Notes under the pieces: generated by a model
Database searches by the model: none
Seen by the model: only the letters and a program-made list of their open reading frames with translations
What the model was told of the DNA's origin: nothing
In this document: one piece after another, positions 10,225 through 21,679 of the stretch
Numbering within the stretch: position 1 is the stretch's first letter
Layout of the letters: each line of letters begins with the position of its first letter
Made by a program: the position numbers and the translations under genes
NCBI GenBank assembly: GCA_009760855.2
Contig: WPIO01000009.1
Span: 837,001 to 901,000, forward strand
Length of the DNA stretch: 64,000 bases
Direction of reading: 5' to 3'
Origin: Cristatella mucedo
Taxonomy: Eukaryota; Bryozoa; Phylactolaemata; Cristatellidae

Positions 10225-11840
10225 GGTGGTTAAATGTGGCTAATAATAATAATAATACACTTGATAAAGCGCTCTCGGATAACTCAATCTCTCTCTCTCT
10301 CTTTATATATCTCTAGGCGGTTTACGTTTCCTGCAAAAGAAGCACGATCAAATGGTCAATGGTGGCAGGCTCAATAAACAACATGAATAACATGGTTAGG
10401 GGTGACATGCACCGGGTCAGCATGCAAGTATGGTTAGTGGCAGCATGCACAGTATCAGCAAGCATAAGCACATAAAAAACGAATTGTAAGGAACCACTAA
10501 ATGTTGTAATAAATAGGTGCGTTTTAGTTTCTTTTAAGTGTGGTTAAGTCAGCAGGTGTCGTGACGCAAATCGGGAGGAAGTTCCAGGCTTTGGGAGCAT
10601 ACGAACTAAATGCACGGTCTCCAAAGGATTTGAGGTTTCTACGTGGTATAGGTAAACAGTGAGATTCTGAAAAGCGGATGGTACGATGATTGGCCTGGTG
10701 GGTCCGTAGATCTGATAGGTAGGTAATGAAAGCGAGTGAAAAAACCCTGAAGTCGATGCGTTGCTTGACAGGGAGTCAGTGCATGTCGGCGAAAAGTGGT
10801 GTGATGTAGCAACTGTGACGCTCACGACAGACAAGCCCAGCTGCGAAGTTTCGCACTGGCTGTAATCGCCTTATTGCACAGACCGGTAGATCAGCAAGCA
10901 ATAAGTTAAAGAAGTCAAGACGGGATATCACAAATGCATGGACCAACTTAAATATGGTATCCCAGTCTAAACAAGCCCGAATTTTAGCAATGCTATGCAG
11001 TTGAAAGTGGGCAGATTTGATGGTGGAGCTGATGTGGTCGTATATGAAAGGTCACTTTGGAACATGACAATTAGGTTTCGTGCAGTTTCAGCAGGAGATA
11101 CGCTGGCAGAGGCAACTTTGGGCTTTAGCTTTTCCAGTTTCTGAATCACTCTTGGTTTGCCCATAACTAGTAAGTTTGTTTTTATTAAAATTCAATTTAA
11201 GAAAAATTGCTGTCCTTTATGTGCGGATGTCATTAATAAATGCCGCAAGGGAGTGGAGAGAATTAGACGTGAGGAGGGCTGGGAGGGATCAAAACAAAAA
11301 TACAACTGAGTGTCATCTGCATGGAAGTGAAAGCATAGACTGTGCATGGCAATCACAACTGCAAGAGGAAAAGTATAAACCGTGAAAGGAACAGGACCAA
11401 GCACGGAGCCCTGAGGTACCCCATATTTCAGATGTTCCTCGGATGATCTGTGTCCATTCCCATGAATACTCTGGTCTTCCACTGAGAAAGAACCTGCACC
11501 ATTGTAATGCATTGTCAGTAATGCCTAGGTGAGATGACATTTTCTCAGAAAAGACTTGGCGATCGATAGCATCGAAAGCTGCCGCAAGATCGAGCAAAAC
11601 AAGCAGAGATACTCTACTTGTGTCTGAATTCCTAAGTAGGTCGTTGTACACCCTAAGCAATGCTGACTCTATAGTGATTAGCTATTAACTAGATTGGAAC
11701 TTACTAGCAAGGTTTGGAGTTTCAATATATGTGTTCAGCTGGTCTGCCTCGACTCATTTCAGTGTCTTTGATAGGAACCATAGAAGGGAGACTGGGCGGA
11801 AGTTGTTAAAGCTCTTTTGGTCTAGTAAGTATACTATTTA
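10225..11840 (-). mobile_element. LINE-A copy, 5'-truncated
   Basis: Minus-strand LINE-A. The (ATT)n tail is at 10243-10258, followed by the 3' UTR, the C-terminal domain (10544-10834 and 10967-11164) and RT (11192-11660) with [37 protein letters not shown] and FHADDTQLYF. The YADD box reads HADD, and several frameshifts separate the blocks. It lies within the duplicated BIRC6 intron. Confidence 0.85.
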
Positions 11841-11999
11841 ATCCTGAGGACGTTTCTTATGACTCACACTTATTACTGCTTGATATCACCTTGGTTATGT
11901 GGGTATCGTATCTAACCCGAGAACTGCCCTAGTGTGGTAAATGGCCCAGCCATGAAAATGAGCAAACTTGCCGATGTCAGATGCCATAAAGGGTTTGAC

Positions 12000-12115
12000 G
12001 AGCTGGTTTGGTCCAGCGGTTAAGGTGCTCGCCCCGACCGAGGTCGTGGGCTCTAGCCCTTAAGCATATGTGAAGCGCCTGAATCGAGATTAAGTTCTCT
12101 TAAGACATTATACAA
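12000..12115 (+). mobile_element. SINE S1 copy
   Basis: Plus-strand copy: head with TGGTCCAGCGGTTAAGG and GGGCTCTAGCC, then GAAGCGCCTGAATCGAGATT and AAGTTCTCT. It is followed by an AT tail that leads into (TA)n at about 12148-12180. The intact BIRC6 locus has an S1 copy in the opposite orientation at nearly the same place (52815-52985), so the two appear to be independent insertions. Confidence 0.75.
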
Positions 12116-12147
12116 ATGAATTATATATATAAATAAATAAATATATG

Positions 12148-12181
<34 letters not shown>

Positions 12182-12254
12182 CAGTCTGTAACTGAATGAA
12201 AACTTAGCAGTGCAATGGACAGCAGCTTGAAAAGGTAACATTGCCAGGTAACAC

Positions 12255-12329
12255 CTGCAAAAGAGTAGACTGAGACTTCCATCGCTCCTCAAGTTTTCCT
12301 CCCCACGTGTTCAGTAAAGAGAGGCAAGC
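12255..12329 (-). pseudogene. Copy of BIRC6 catalytic-Cys exon
   Basis: Exactly 75 nt, as in the intact exon 53038-53112, with acceptor (tatttag) and donor (CAG then GT) kept. It reads ACLSLLNTWGGK without a stop against [12 protein letters not shown], so the E2 active-site cysteine and its motif survive. The neighbouring UBC exon is disrupted by a LINE, so no functional E2 can be made from this copy. Confidence 0.85.
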
Positions 12330-12449
12330 CTAAATACATGCATTTGTTTGCATACTTAATGAGGCCATTGACTTCTCCGAGTCGTCGCACAGAGGTTCCA
12401 GAATATGATTGCATCACCAAGGCACACTCTCATTCTAATTGAAGCTTAC

Positions 12450-13427
12450 CTCGCCATTTGCATGAAAGTTTTGTTAACACGAATTTTTCCTCCGCCGGTT
12501 GTCGGTAGGTGAAAAAAGACCGGGCTGAGAAGATAATCTGAAGGCAGCATAATGTCACATTAATAATAATAATAATGTACTTGATAAAGCGCCCTCGGAG
12601 AGCTCAATCTCTTTCTAGGCGCATTACATTTTCTGCAAAGGGAAACGCAATTGAATCGTGAGTAATATGATGCTCGATAAACAATATGAACAACGTGGTT
12701 AGGGGTGACATGCTCAGGGTCAGCATGCAAATGTGGTTAGTGGCAGCATGCACGGTGTCAGCAAGCATAAGCACATGAAGCACAATCACAGGGACCCACT
12801 AAATGCTGTCCTAAATAAGTGTGTTTTTAGTTTCTTTTTAAATGTGTTCAAGTCAGGGGATGTCCTGACGCAAGTCGGGAGCGAGTTCCAGGCTTTGGGC
12901 GCATACTAACTAAATGCACGGTCTCCGAAGGATTTGAGGTTTGTACGAGGTATTGGTAGACTGTTGGATTCCGAAAAGCGGGTGGTACGATGCCTTGCCT
13001 GGTGGGGGAGTAGATCTGAGAGATAGGATGGAGCTAAGAATTAAGTGACCTAAAAGTGAGCGAAAAAACCTTGAAGTCAGTCCATTGTTTGACTGGTAGC
13101 CATGCAGGTCGGTGAGAAGTGGTTTGATGTGGCCACTGCGACGCTCACGACAGACAAGCCTAGCTGCAGAGTTTTGCACAAGTTGTAATCGCCTGATTGC
13201 ACAAGCCGGCAGGCCAGTAAGCAGCGAGTTACAGAAATCAAGTCGGGATGTCGCAAATGCATGGACCAATTTAGAAGTGGTATCCTTATCTAAAAAAGCT
13301 CGAATTTGAGCAATGTTATGTATTACGTATATTTATTTATGTATATTTTATTTTATTGCATTCAATATTGTGCATATTCAAAGCATCCATAAGCATACGT
13401 TGTGGCCACGCGTCCTGTGATAAGAGC
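12450..13427 (-). pseudogene. Copy of BIRC6 UBC-core exon split by LINE-A
   Basis: The two ends of this span match the 162-nt exon 53249-53410. The 5' part lies at about 13370-13427 (acceptor gcttgtag kept) and the 3' part at 12450-12557 (TTGGG/TTGGC-type core and GTAAGC donor kept). Between them is a 760-bp minus-strand LINE-A. Independently, a 1-nt loss in the FNPNLY region shifts the frame. Confidence 0.85.
12558..13320 (-). mobile_element. LINE-A copy inserted in UBC exon copy
   Basis: A 5'-truncated minus-strand LINE-A: (ATT)n tail at 12558-12575, hairpin at 12585-12625, then the C-terminal domain (12910-13269) with [19 protein letters not shown] and [11 protein letters not shown]. The 5' junction near 13320 is followed by about 50 nt of AT-rich filler before the exon resumes. 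Confidence 0.9.
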
Positions 13428-16400
13428 CTACAAGCGGTCAAAGCATTCGCGAGGGTCACTAAAAAAATTAAGGTAACTGGCGAAATGTAAAATAAAATCT
13501 GGGATAAATGTGCAACAACAGAAGGCTCTCAGGAAACGCTTTCTCGAAAGAGCTTAGGCTACACTGTTGGTACTGCAGCCCCACCAATGCTCCTGCAGCT
13601 TTATTACCTCTATTCCCCAAGAGCGAACTCTTTAGATCATCCGATGTCCATTGACAGTTTCCGGATGGCTAACGGGCATATGGGGATGCGGTTAGGATTG
13701 AAGGGCAGCTCTAAATGCATGTCGGACGGTGCACGCAGTTCCTAAACTGTTTCTCCCGAGGTTATTAATATTGTCCAGATGAAGTGGGTGCATCCTGTTT
13801 AAATGGTCAGGCAAGGCCTGCCAGACAGCATTTGCCGTACACAGCTTCACGCACAGCCTTAAATCCCCCGAGGGGCCAATTAATTTCTTCTTGAGAGTTG
13901 GCTGGATAAAGCCGTCGGGTAGCGTACCAGCTTGGCTCAGCCTGTCTCAACTAAACGGGTGGTACTCAGTAATTTCTACGGAGGCTGTGAAGAGGCTTCA
14001 AGGCTGCGAGCCTTCGGCACAGATTCTGTCCATAACAAATGGAAGATTCTAATTTTTATATTAGCTGTTAAAGAGCCGTTACCATGGTTACATCCGATGC
14101 ACCTATTCGAGTTTTCCTTTAGAGAAGCCGAAAATTGGCTCTAGAGAGGTACGTATGTTTTATTAGTTCGCTAAATCGGTCATGGTGTTGGCTTACCTGT
14201 ACTGCTTTAGGGTTTGTTTTTAAAGAAGGTCACTAGCCCAGTGGGAAGGTAGACACTGTAGGGAGACTTGTTTAGAACCTGCTGCTTGAGGGCGGGATTT
14301 GAGAAACAGTGAAAGACGCTAAAGAGCCTCCCTTGGTGCTCTAGCTCAGAATCGTTCGATAGATAGTAGGCGTCTTCCTGAATGCCCCCCATCAACATAA
14401 TAGCTTACGACATTTTCCCGTTAAAATTGGCTATCGGCTCGCTGTAAGGACAAACAAACTAACACTTCCAGGAACTCGGGATCATGACTACTAAAGGTCA
14501 TATTTCACTTGTTTTCTGTCCTTATTGCCGTTTAGTGGGTTTTTCTGATTGCATTGTTTCACCGTTTGACTGCCTCTTTTTTCGACTGATATTTCGCCTA
14601 GACTTTCGGTAAACTTATTTGTGACAGAATGACTAATCGGTAGGTGGGTTCCCCATCCTTGTGATAAGTGCTTCTAGCAAGGCAGGCCGTGGCCCGGTAT
14701 GAACTGGCATGGACTGGACGACCAGCGAACGAAGGCCAGTAAGTGTTATCGAGCACGGCCAAGGAGGCCGCAGCTTGCATTCCAGCCCTACAATCGCCTA
14801 TGCCCGGCGATCGCCTATGGTTGAGCTTTCGGGTATGAAGCTGCGAGCTCCGTCCGACTCCTGCTTAACCACAGAGCCGGCGGCCTCACAGCATCTCAAA
14901 AAACCCCATATCAGTACTGGAGCCAGTTCAGGCATGAACTCTCGTTCGACCGAAATCCGTCGCATCGCTAGGGCAATGGAAGAGACAGTAGACGCCGTGG
15001 AAGCAGGGCTGTCACTACGATCGGTGACCTAAACCCTTTACCAGACGTTCCTTTACAAGCAGCGACGACCCGACCATGCAGCACACTGACAAGCAAGCTG
15101 CTGTAGCTGCTTCGGGCAAGAGCAAAGAATAGTCCACGCCCGAAGCTGTACCTGCTAGGGTATCCTCGGTTCCCACTACCCTCCTGTGCGTGGTCGTGAC
15201 AGCGGTCCTATCGCCCATACTCTTGGCTATATCTGGGACAAGAAAGCACCCACTTACACTGACACTGACTCACAGCCCTGACTGGGCAGGGAGGCAGCGA
15301 GTTCATACTCCGGGTAGGCAAGCTTTGGAGGTGGGTGGCATCTATTGGACAGCCCAGCCAAGACAAAGTCAGCCTCTGCCTGAAAACAAACCATTTCCTC
15401 CCTAGAGCCACTTACTTTTCACCGGCCTCAGACTGTGGTTCCTGGCATACCACTTTCTCCACCGATCCGGCCTTGATATCACAGTCTGGGCTGCAATGTG
15501 GTGGCTCGCTCTCATACCCGGGGCTCAAACTATTACCAGCTGTGTGGCCGCAAGCTCGAATCGGTCTACCACACATGTAACACTGCCAATCCAGTGCAGG
15601 ATGCACTAACTGACTGACGCAATGATGTACGAAATGCCAGGGCCACCTGATCAGCCCTCCTCGGGAGCCTGTGAGGGGCATCGTGTCAGTAGCCCGATGC
15701 TCTCTAGGCTCTCTAGCCTTCTAATCGTCAATGGCACGGAGGCTGCCGTCGTCGAAGCCATGGTCCCATACGATAATGACCCAGGCATCATTGCGGTCGC
15801 AGCCCAGGTGAAAGTGGACAAATACCGGGTCGGTCACCACTAGCGCTCTGCTGACCTAAGTTTATAGGTCGGCCATGGTCTAAAAAAAGAAAAAAAAATC
15901 CTAGCTGATTAAACAGCCTCTTTTTGTATAGCGACAGAAGAGCCTTTATGGCTATCACCACCGCTTGCAGTGGCGATAAAGAATCGCCCACCGCAGGAAT
16001 CGAACCCACGACCTCGGGACCGAGGTCGTGAAAGCAACCGCCTTACCCAGTGTGCCATCACAGCTCACCACTGTTCGTAACCGGCATACTCGGCTGCTGG
16101 TTTCGGGGAATGGCTGCCACGTAGATACAAGCACTGCTCAAAGCAAGCGAACTGCACTTCGACAGTACCACGTCTCAGACGCGATGACCGGCTCTGAGAC
16201 TGCTTGTTCCCCCGTCAGCCGAAAGTCGCCTCTGAGGCCTCTACCTTAGGGAGAACCCCGGCTTCCAAGAAAGTAATACATTATGTTCATTCTCGAGTTT
16301 AACTGCCTAAAGCCTTTTGCTTTGAAGGTAATAGCCACCTGAAGCTCAATCAGGCACCTGAATTTATTTGATAGACACACTACTTGTACTCCAAACTCAC

Positions 16401-16499
16401 AGAAGATTTTCTTGTTAAAGACAGCAGAAGGACGAACATTCAACTGTATTTGTGCGACTTACTGTGTTCAAGTGTTAACTTTGCAACGGCTTAGGCTTG
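13428..16499 (-). pseudogene. Duplicated BIRC6 intron
   Basis: Collinear with the intact intron 53411-56247. Examples are 13430-13900 against 53400-53900, 14150-14350 against 54080-54290, and 15870-16260 against 55900-55990. I see no exon. An SINE S2 copy (15890-16065) is present here and not in the intact copy. Confidence 0.6.
15890..16065 (-). mobile_element. SINE S2 (tRNA-derived)
   Basis: On the minus strand: GGCACACTGGGTAAGG (A-box-like), a C/G-rich dyad ACGACCTCGG/CCGAGGTCGT, then GGTTCGATTCC (perfect B box) and GGTGGGCGA. The body continues with AAGGCTCTTCTGTCGCTATA and ends near 15890. Related copies are at 26997-27172 (+) and about 39905-40060 (-). The 20-nt dyad around the anticodon region is a family hallmark. 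Confidence 0.7.
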
Positions 16500-16505
16500 A
16501 CCTAC

Positions 16506-16726
16506 CTTTGGCATGTCTATCCTCTTATTGTCGGTGCCCACAAATATGCTAGTCCTCGAGTCTACAGGCAGTGAGGTTAAAAGATTGAGCACTTCCTTGA
16601 CGATTCGTCGCGTTCGTGCCGGTGTACGGCCTCCTGTTGCATTAACCATCACCGATGCAGCTTCAAAATGAATAGATACGACACGTTCAACGCGAGCGTC
16701 GTCGACTTCGGAAAAGTCGCCGAAAC
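16506..16726 (-). pseudogene. Open copy of BIRC6 pre-UBC exon
   Basis: Exactly 221 nt, as in the intact exon 56248-56468. The acceptor (ctttccag) and donor (AAG then GTAGGT) are preserved and the frame stays open throughout, including TPARTRRI, SLPVDSRTSIFV and TDNKRIDMPK. Exons on both sides of it are broken, so it is part of a pseudogene, but it looks better preserved than its neighbours. Confidence 0.85.
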
Positions 16727-18709
16727 CTGGAAAGTAAATGGCTGGTTGACAGTAGACGAAAGTAGCGTCCAATTATTTGTATCCGTACACACACCAACAA
16801 AGACGAAATCTGTGCTAAATCATGGCCTGCAGTAGGCAGTATTGGCATCCTCGTTCTTTTCTCGTTCGTCTGCGACAGGCAGATCATTCAGAGGTCGCCT
16901 TTGTAGCAGCACCGGCATCCAAGTAAAGAATGCACTAAATATGACTGATTTCAGCCAGAAGTCTTTCGTTGGTGACAAATTCTTTGTCACAGTCAGAATA
17001 ATAATAACAATGATAATATTGCATTTGATAAAGCACCCTCAGAGAACTTAATCTCTTTCTAGGTGCTTTAAATTTGTTGCAAAAGGAAATGCTATTGAAT
17101 GGCTAGGAATATCATGCTTAATAAACAACATCAAAAACATAGTTAGGAGTGACATGCACAGGGTCAGCATGCAAATGTGGTTAGTGGCTGCGTGGACAGT
17201 GTCAGCATGCATAAGCACATAACGGACGAATCACAGAGACCCACTGAACGCTACCATAAATAGGTGTGTTTTAAAGTTCTTTTAAATGTGATCAAGTCAG
17301 GGGACATTCTGAAGCAAGTCAGTAGTGAGTACCAGACTTTGGAATAATACGAATCAAATGCATGGTCTCCAAAGTATTTAGGTTTGCACGAGGTATTGGT
17401 AAACTGTTGGATTCCGAAAACTGGGTGGCACGATGCCTGGCCAGGTAGGGGAGTAGATCTGACAGGTAGGCTAGAGCCAAAAATGAACTGACCTAAAAGT
17501 GAGCGACAAAACCTTAAAGTCGATCCGTTGCTTGACTGGTAGCCAGTGCAGGTCGGCAAGAAGTGGTGTAATGTGGCAACTGCGATGCTCACGACAGACA
17601 ATCCTGTGGAGTTTTATACCAGCTGTGATCGCTTAATTGTGCATGCCGGTAGGCCAGCAAGCACTGAATTACAAAAGTAAAGACGGGCTGTCGAAAATAC
17701 AGGGACCAACTTGGACGTGGTATCCTTATCTAAAAAGCCCAAATTTTAGCAAGGTTATGAAGCAGAAAGTCGGCAGATTTTATGGTGGAGCTGATGTGGT
17801 CGTCTAACGAGAGATCACTTTGGAACATGACACCGAGATTTTGTGCAGATTCCACAAAAGATTCCACAAAAGATATGCTGTCAGAGCCGATTTCGAGCGT
17901 CAGCCTTTTCAAGTTCTGAATCACAGTAGGTTTGCCAATCACTAGTAAGTTAGATTTGTCCACGTTTAGTTTTAGAAAATTTGCTGCCATCCATGTACGA
18001 ATGTTATCAATACATGCAGCAAGTGAGTTGAGAGAATTCGAGGTGTTCGAAGGCGGCGAGGGATCAAAGCAAAGGTACAACTGAGTGTCATCCGCAGAGA
18101 AGTGAAAGCCTAGTTTGTGCTTGGCAATCACATCACTAAGAGGGAGAGTATAAACCGTGACAAGAACTGGACCTAGCACGGAACCCTGAGGTACCCCATA
18201 TTTCAGACGTACCTCGGATGACCTCTGTCAATTCACGTCAACACTCTGGAGTCCCCCACTGAGATAGGACCTAAACGATTGCAGAGCAGTACCAGTGATG
18301 CCCAGAAGAGATGAGAGGAGCTATAGAATAACTTTGTGATCGATGGTATACAAAGCTGCCAAAAGATCCAGAAAAACAAGCAGAGATATTCTACCCATGT
18401 CTGCATTTCTAAGTAGGTCGTTGTATACCCCAAGCAATGTCGACTCTGTGGAGTGATTAGCTCTGAATCCAGACTGGAACTTACTAGCAAGGTTTGAAGT
18501 TTCGATATATGAGTTCAGCTGGTCCGCGACGACCCGTTCCAGTGTCTTCGATAGAAATGGTAGAAGGGAGGCTTGGTGGAAGTTGCCCAAGTTCTCTTGG
18601 TTTAGTGTCGCTTTCTTGAGATGTGGCCCGACTACAGCTCTTTTAAAAGGTGCTGGGACCTGACTTGAGATTAATGACATAGTAATGACGTTACGCAACG
18701 ACAACCACT

Positions 18710-18950
18710 CTCCTACTGCCGACTATGGCACATCTTTATCAGCGGTCCTGAGCTGCTACTTCTAAGCTACTCACTACCTTAATTGCTCTCCTGACTCTGC
18801 TATGCTTCCCACTTTCTCTTTGTTGCGTGAGACGAAGTTTGTTGGCTACCGAAAGCCGCTTAGGCTGTGAGTGCGCTATACAAAACTCTCCTGCGAAACA
18901 CCCACATGGTCTTTATGACTTTGTTGAGTTACAGACGGTGATACATGCTA
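18710..18950 (+). mobile_element. LINE-B 3' fragment nested in LINE-A
   Basis: Plus-strand LINE-B 3' end (LINE-B is also seen at 22441-23200, 29455-30760 and 50930-51410), including TTGAGTTACAGACGG. LINE-A sequence resumes at once after it, and GTTA occurs at both junctions as a possible short target duplication. Confidence 0.75.
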
Positions 18951-19585
18951 GTTATGCATGGCAGCATCAGATCAATGCAGCTTAGGAGCAGGATAGTGGG
19001 AATAGGGTCCAATGGACTTGTTGTCTTCTTTGATTGGAATATGAACTTTAGGACTAGATAACAAGTGACCTGCTTAAATGTAGATATTGTGGTTCACCCA
19101 GGAATCGAGCGACAGCTTTTTAGGGGGGTCTTGTCATCGCAGCAATGGGCTCTATGATCTTGTCTATGTTGTGCCCAAAGAATCAAGAGGCGATCATCAC
19201 AAGGATCATCAGGTAAGGAGCTAATCTGGGAGTGCTTGAGGAGACGGTTGATCGTTGACATCAGCATTTTTGGATTGTGCATTTATGATTCAAAGCTGTC
19301 GTTTGTTCGTACAGCAGAGAGCCAGCCGATGCCCAACACCGACCGTTTATTACCAATGCACGGAGCCGAAGAGCGCACGGCTCCCTTCGGCCCCTACTCC
19401 CGCTCGACTCACTCCTCCACTCCTCCAGTCCACAATCTCGCCACCAGCAGGTTACTATCTGGTGTCCACACCACATTATAAGCGGACTACAGCTGTGCAC
19501 CGGCCGACTCAGATGGCGAATCCACCATCTTGCCACCAGCGGGTTACTGGCCTGTGTCCACGCCACATCACAGGCTCGTTAGAGG

Positions 19586-19815
19586 AGCCGGCATACAATA
19601 CATACATACACACGTACATACGAAATACACGCCCCCCTTGACCTTAAGGTCACAATCAGGAGGCGGCATAAAATACATACATACATACACACGTACATAC
19701 GAACTACACACTCCCTTGACCTTAAGGTCACAAGTCAGGAGCCGGCATACAATACATACATACATACGTACATACGAACGACACGCTCCCTTGACCTTAA
19801 GGTCACAAGTTTGCA
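19586..19815. repeat. Three ~77-bp tandem units with palindrome
   Basis: Three imperfect copies, each AGGAGCCGGCAT..., (ATAC)n, then CTCCCTTGACCTTAAGGTCA-like ends. Each unit contains the perfect 14-bp palindrome TGACCTTAAGGTCA, made of two divergent AGGTCA half-sites two bases apart. Confidence 0.85.
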
Positions 19816-20099
19816 GCAACAACACGAATGGTCACGAGTTTGCAGCACCAGCACATGTAGCTGCATTGTACAGAGCAGCAATGAGCAAGCCTATTTGCCT
19901 CTGCCGATTCTTCCGTCGCGTCTCCGACATGCTCAGCTGCTTCTCCAGCCTGCACATCCTCTCAAGCCTTCCCAGTCTCTCCATCCTGTGCAGACTATTT
20001 GGTCTGTACACACTCCGGCCCTAGGCCACGTCATGGCCCACCGGCTGGTCGCTGGCCAATGTCACCGTAATGCTTGCTCGGCATCGCAGGCCGCCGACT

Positions 20100-20335
20100 C
20101 TGTCGCAGGCCACTGCCGACTCTGTCGAAGGCCACTGCCGACTCCGTCGTGGACGCCGCCGCCCACCTCGCGGACGCCGCCGCCTTTCTCGGGGACGCCC
20201 CCGCCTTCCCCGCGGATGCCGCCGCCCTCCTCGCGGACGCCGCCGCCTTCCACGCGGACGCCACCGCCTTCCTCGAGGACGCCGCCGCCTTAACGAGGAC
20301 ACTGCCGCCTTAACGAGGACGCCACCGCCCTCCTC
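20100..20335. repeat. GC-rich 21-bp minisatellite
   Basis: About nine units of ACGCCGCCGCCTTCCTCGCGG and variants, preceded by shorter ACTCTGTCG-containing repeats. Because 21 is divisible by 3, several frames stay open (heptads such as RTPPPSS on plus or RRRRPRG on minus). Long ORFs here are not evidence for a gene. Confidence 0.85.
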
Positions 20336-21679
20336 TGTGAGCAGTCTCACTGTCTGTCGCCTCGCACAACGCAGCTGCTTCCCAATGAGCAAGAACAAGT
20401 GCCACTCACTCGGTTCATAGCCACTTTTCTTGGTCTCCCTCTCGAAGTTCAGCAGCCTGTTTACACGGGCAACAGTCGCTTCCGCCGAGAAGCTAGACTT
20501 GGCCTTTGCTAGGATTGATTGGTACGACCTACAGTAGTTCTTGTATGCCAGTCGATGGAAGTTAGTCCTAATCTTCTGTATGTGGTTTCGAGCTTGTGCT
20601 TAGTAGACCTGGTTAGTTTAATGTCTGTGGTAAATCATAGGCAGTCTGCACGAGGGTGCACAATGCGCTTAGTCAGAGGTGCAAACTCGTCGCGCATGTC
20701 AGCTAGTGTCGTGTTGTAGCTATCTACCAATGATGACAGATCGGAGGGAGGACTAAGCAGCAGAGGCGAAGCAGATATTCTCGCACGGACAGCATCGACG
20801 TCAAGAGTCTTGAGGTTTCGCAATTCACAGGTTCTTTCAGAGGAGGAGGTGGGCAAACACTTTAGATAGAACGAGATCTGCACGTGGTCAGATAATGAGT
20901 TTTATAGTTAGTACTATAGTAGTATAGTTTGGTAATAATTGATGATGACAAAGTGCAGTTGTATGAGAAAATCTGGTTGAGTATATGACCATGGAATTGA
21001 GCAGGGCCATGCACATGAGCCACGAGAGACAACGAGTCAGTCAATGCACGAAATTCGGTGCTGAAGGTGTCAGATAAGTTATCAAAGTGACGTTGAAATC
21101 ACTTATAACGATAAAGGATCAATTTCATGCACACAGAATCGAAATGAGGTCGGAGAAATCTGAGATAAAGGAAGATTGTATACCTAATGGGCGATAGACT
21201 ACTGCCACCATCGGTAGCTTGTTTTTGGGTGATATCAGGACAATCGATTAATTTCAATTTCAATCGATTGCAATCGAAATCAGTTCCCACCAAACGAGCA
21301 GCGTCTGAGCTGGCAGTTCCGGCAACCACGGCGGCTCTGGGGTGTTTTTCTTTTGCTAATGCATAGTTTACGAATCTTAGCAACAGCATTACTATCTTGG
21401 AGTGCATTTCATCTACGATGATGAAGTGATAACAGCTGCTGACGGTCATAACTAGCAGGCAGGTTACAAGCCTTCGGCGCAGCTAAAGGCATCCGCCAGC
21501 GTGGGAGACCATGATCAGAACTTTCAGGAGCATGACCAGGATCACTGCTGCTGAAAAAATTGCGTTTCTCAACAGTGTAACCCCCTACTCCCAGAAATGG
21601 CAAAATGACTCGTTAATAATTAGCCTAAGCTAATTGTTAACGCACGAGCATTATGAAAAAAGCTAGCACAATTAATGTA

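Larger units (their letters stand above)
19310..20485 (-). mobile_element. GC-rich LTR-like insertion with possible gag
   Basis: Interrupts the LINE-A above. Its left part (19317-19570) is similar to 33285-33600 (both start GAGAGCCAGCCGATG), suggesting a shared LTR. It then holds a tandem ~77-bp repeat (19586-19815) and a 21-bp minisatellite (20100-20335). At 20336-20480 on the minus strand the translation TVARVNRLLNFERETKKSGY runs in frame into the repeat region and looks like genuine coding sequence, perhaps gag-like. I do not recognise the family. Confidence 0.4.
16997..21510 (-). mobile_element. Long LINE-A with two nested insertions
   Basis: A minus-strand LINE-A with its tail at 16997 and 5' end near 21510. 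It carries the C-terminal domain (17251-17601), RT blocks (17730-18179 with [10 protein letters not shown]; 18321-18704) and the linker (19082-19310). The endonuclease region (20485-21449) is broken. Two later elements interrupt it: a LINE-B piece at 18710-18950 and a 1.2-kb GC-rich unit at about 19310-20485. Frames are broken throughout. Confidence 0.8.
16799..21660 (-). pseudogene. Copy of BIRC6 exon 56547-56917 split by LINE-A
   Basis: The 3' part is at about 16799-16996 and matches the intact exon across KRLLAEIS and PLNDLPLAD, but has an in-frame TAG, a 1-nt loss near its end and a changed donor. The 5' part reappears at about 21511-21660 (CTTTCAGGAGCATGA against CTTTCAGGAACATGA). The 4.5 kb between them is a LINE-A with further insertions. 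Confidence 0.75.

Noticed and set aside
19586-19815. Regular repeat that resembles a CRISPR array
   Set aside because: Units are direct tandem copies without unique spacers, in a eukaryotic genome.
20021-20398. Long Arg/Pro-rich ORFs in several frames
   Set aside because: A 21-bp GC-rich tandem repeat keeps every frame open; most of the length is not evidence of a protein. Only the end near 20336-20480 looks coding.
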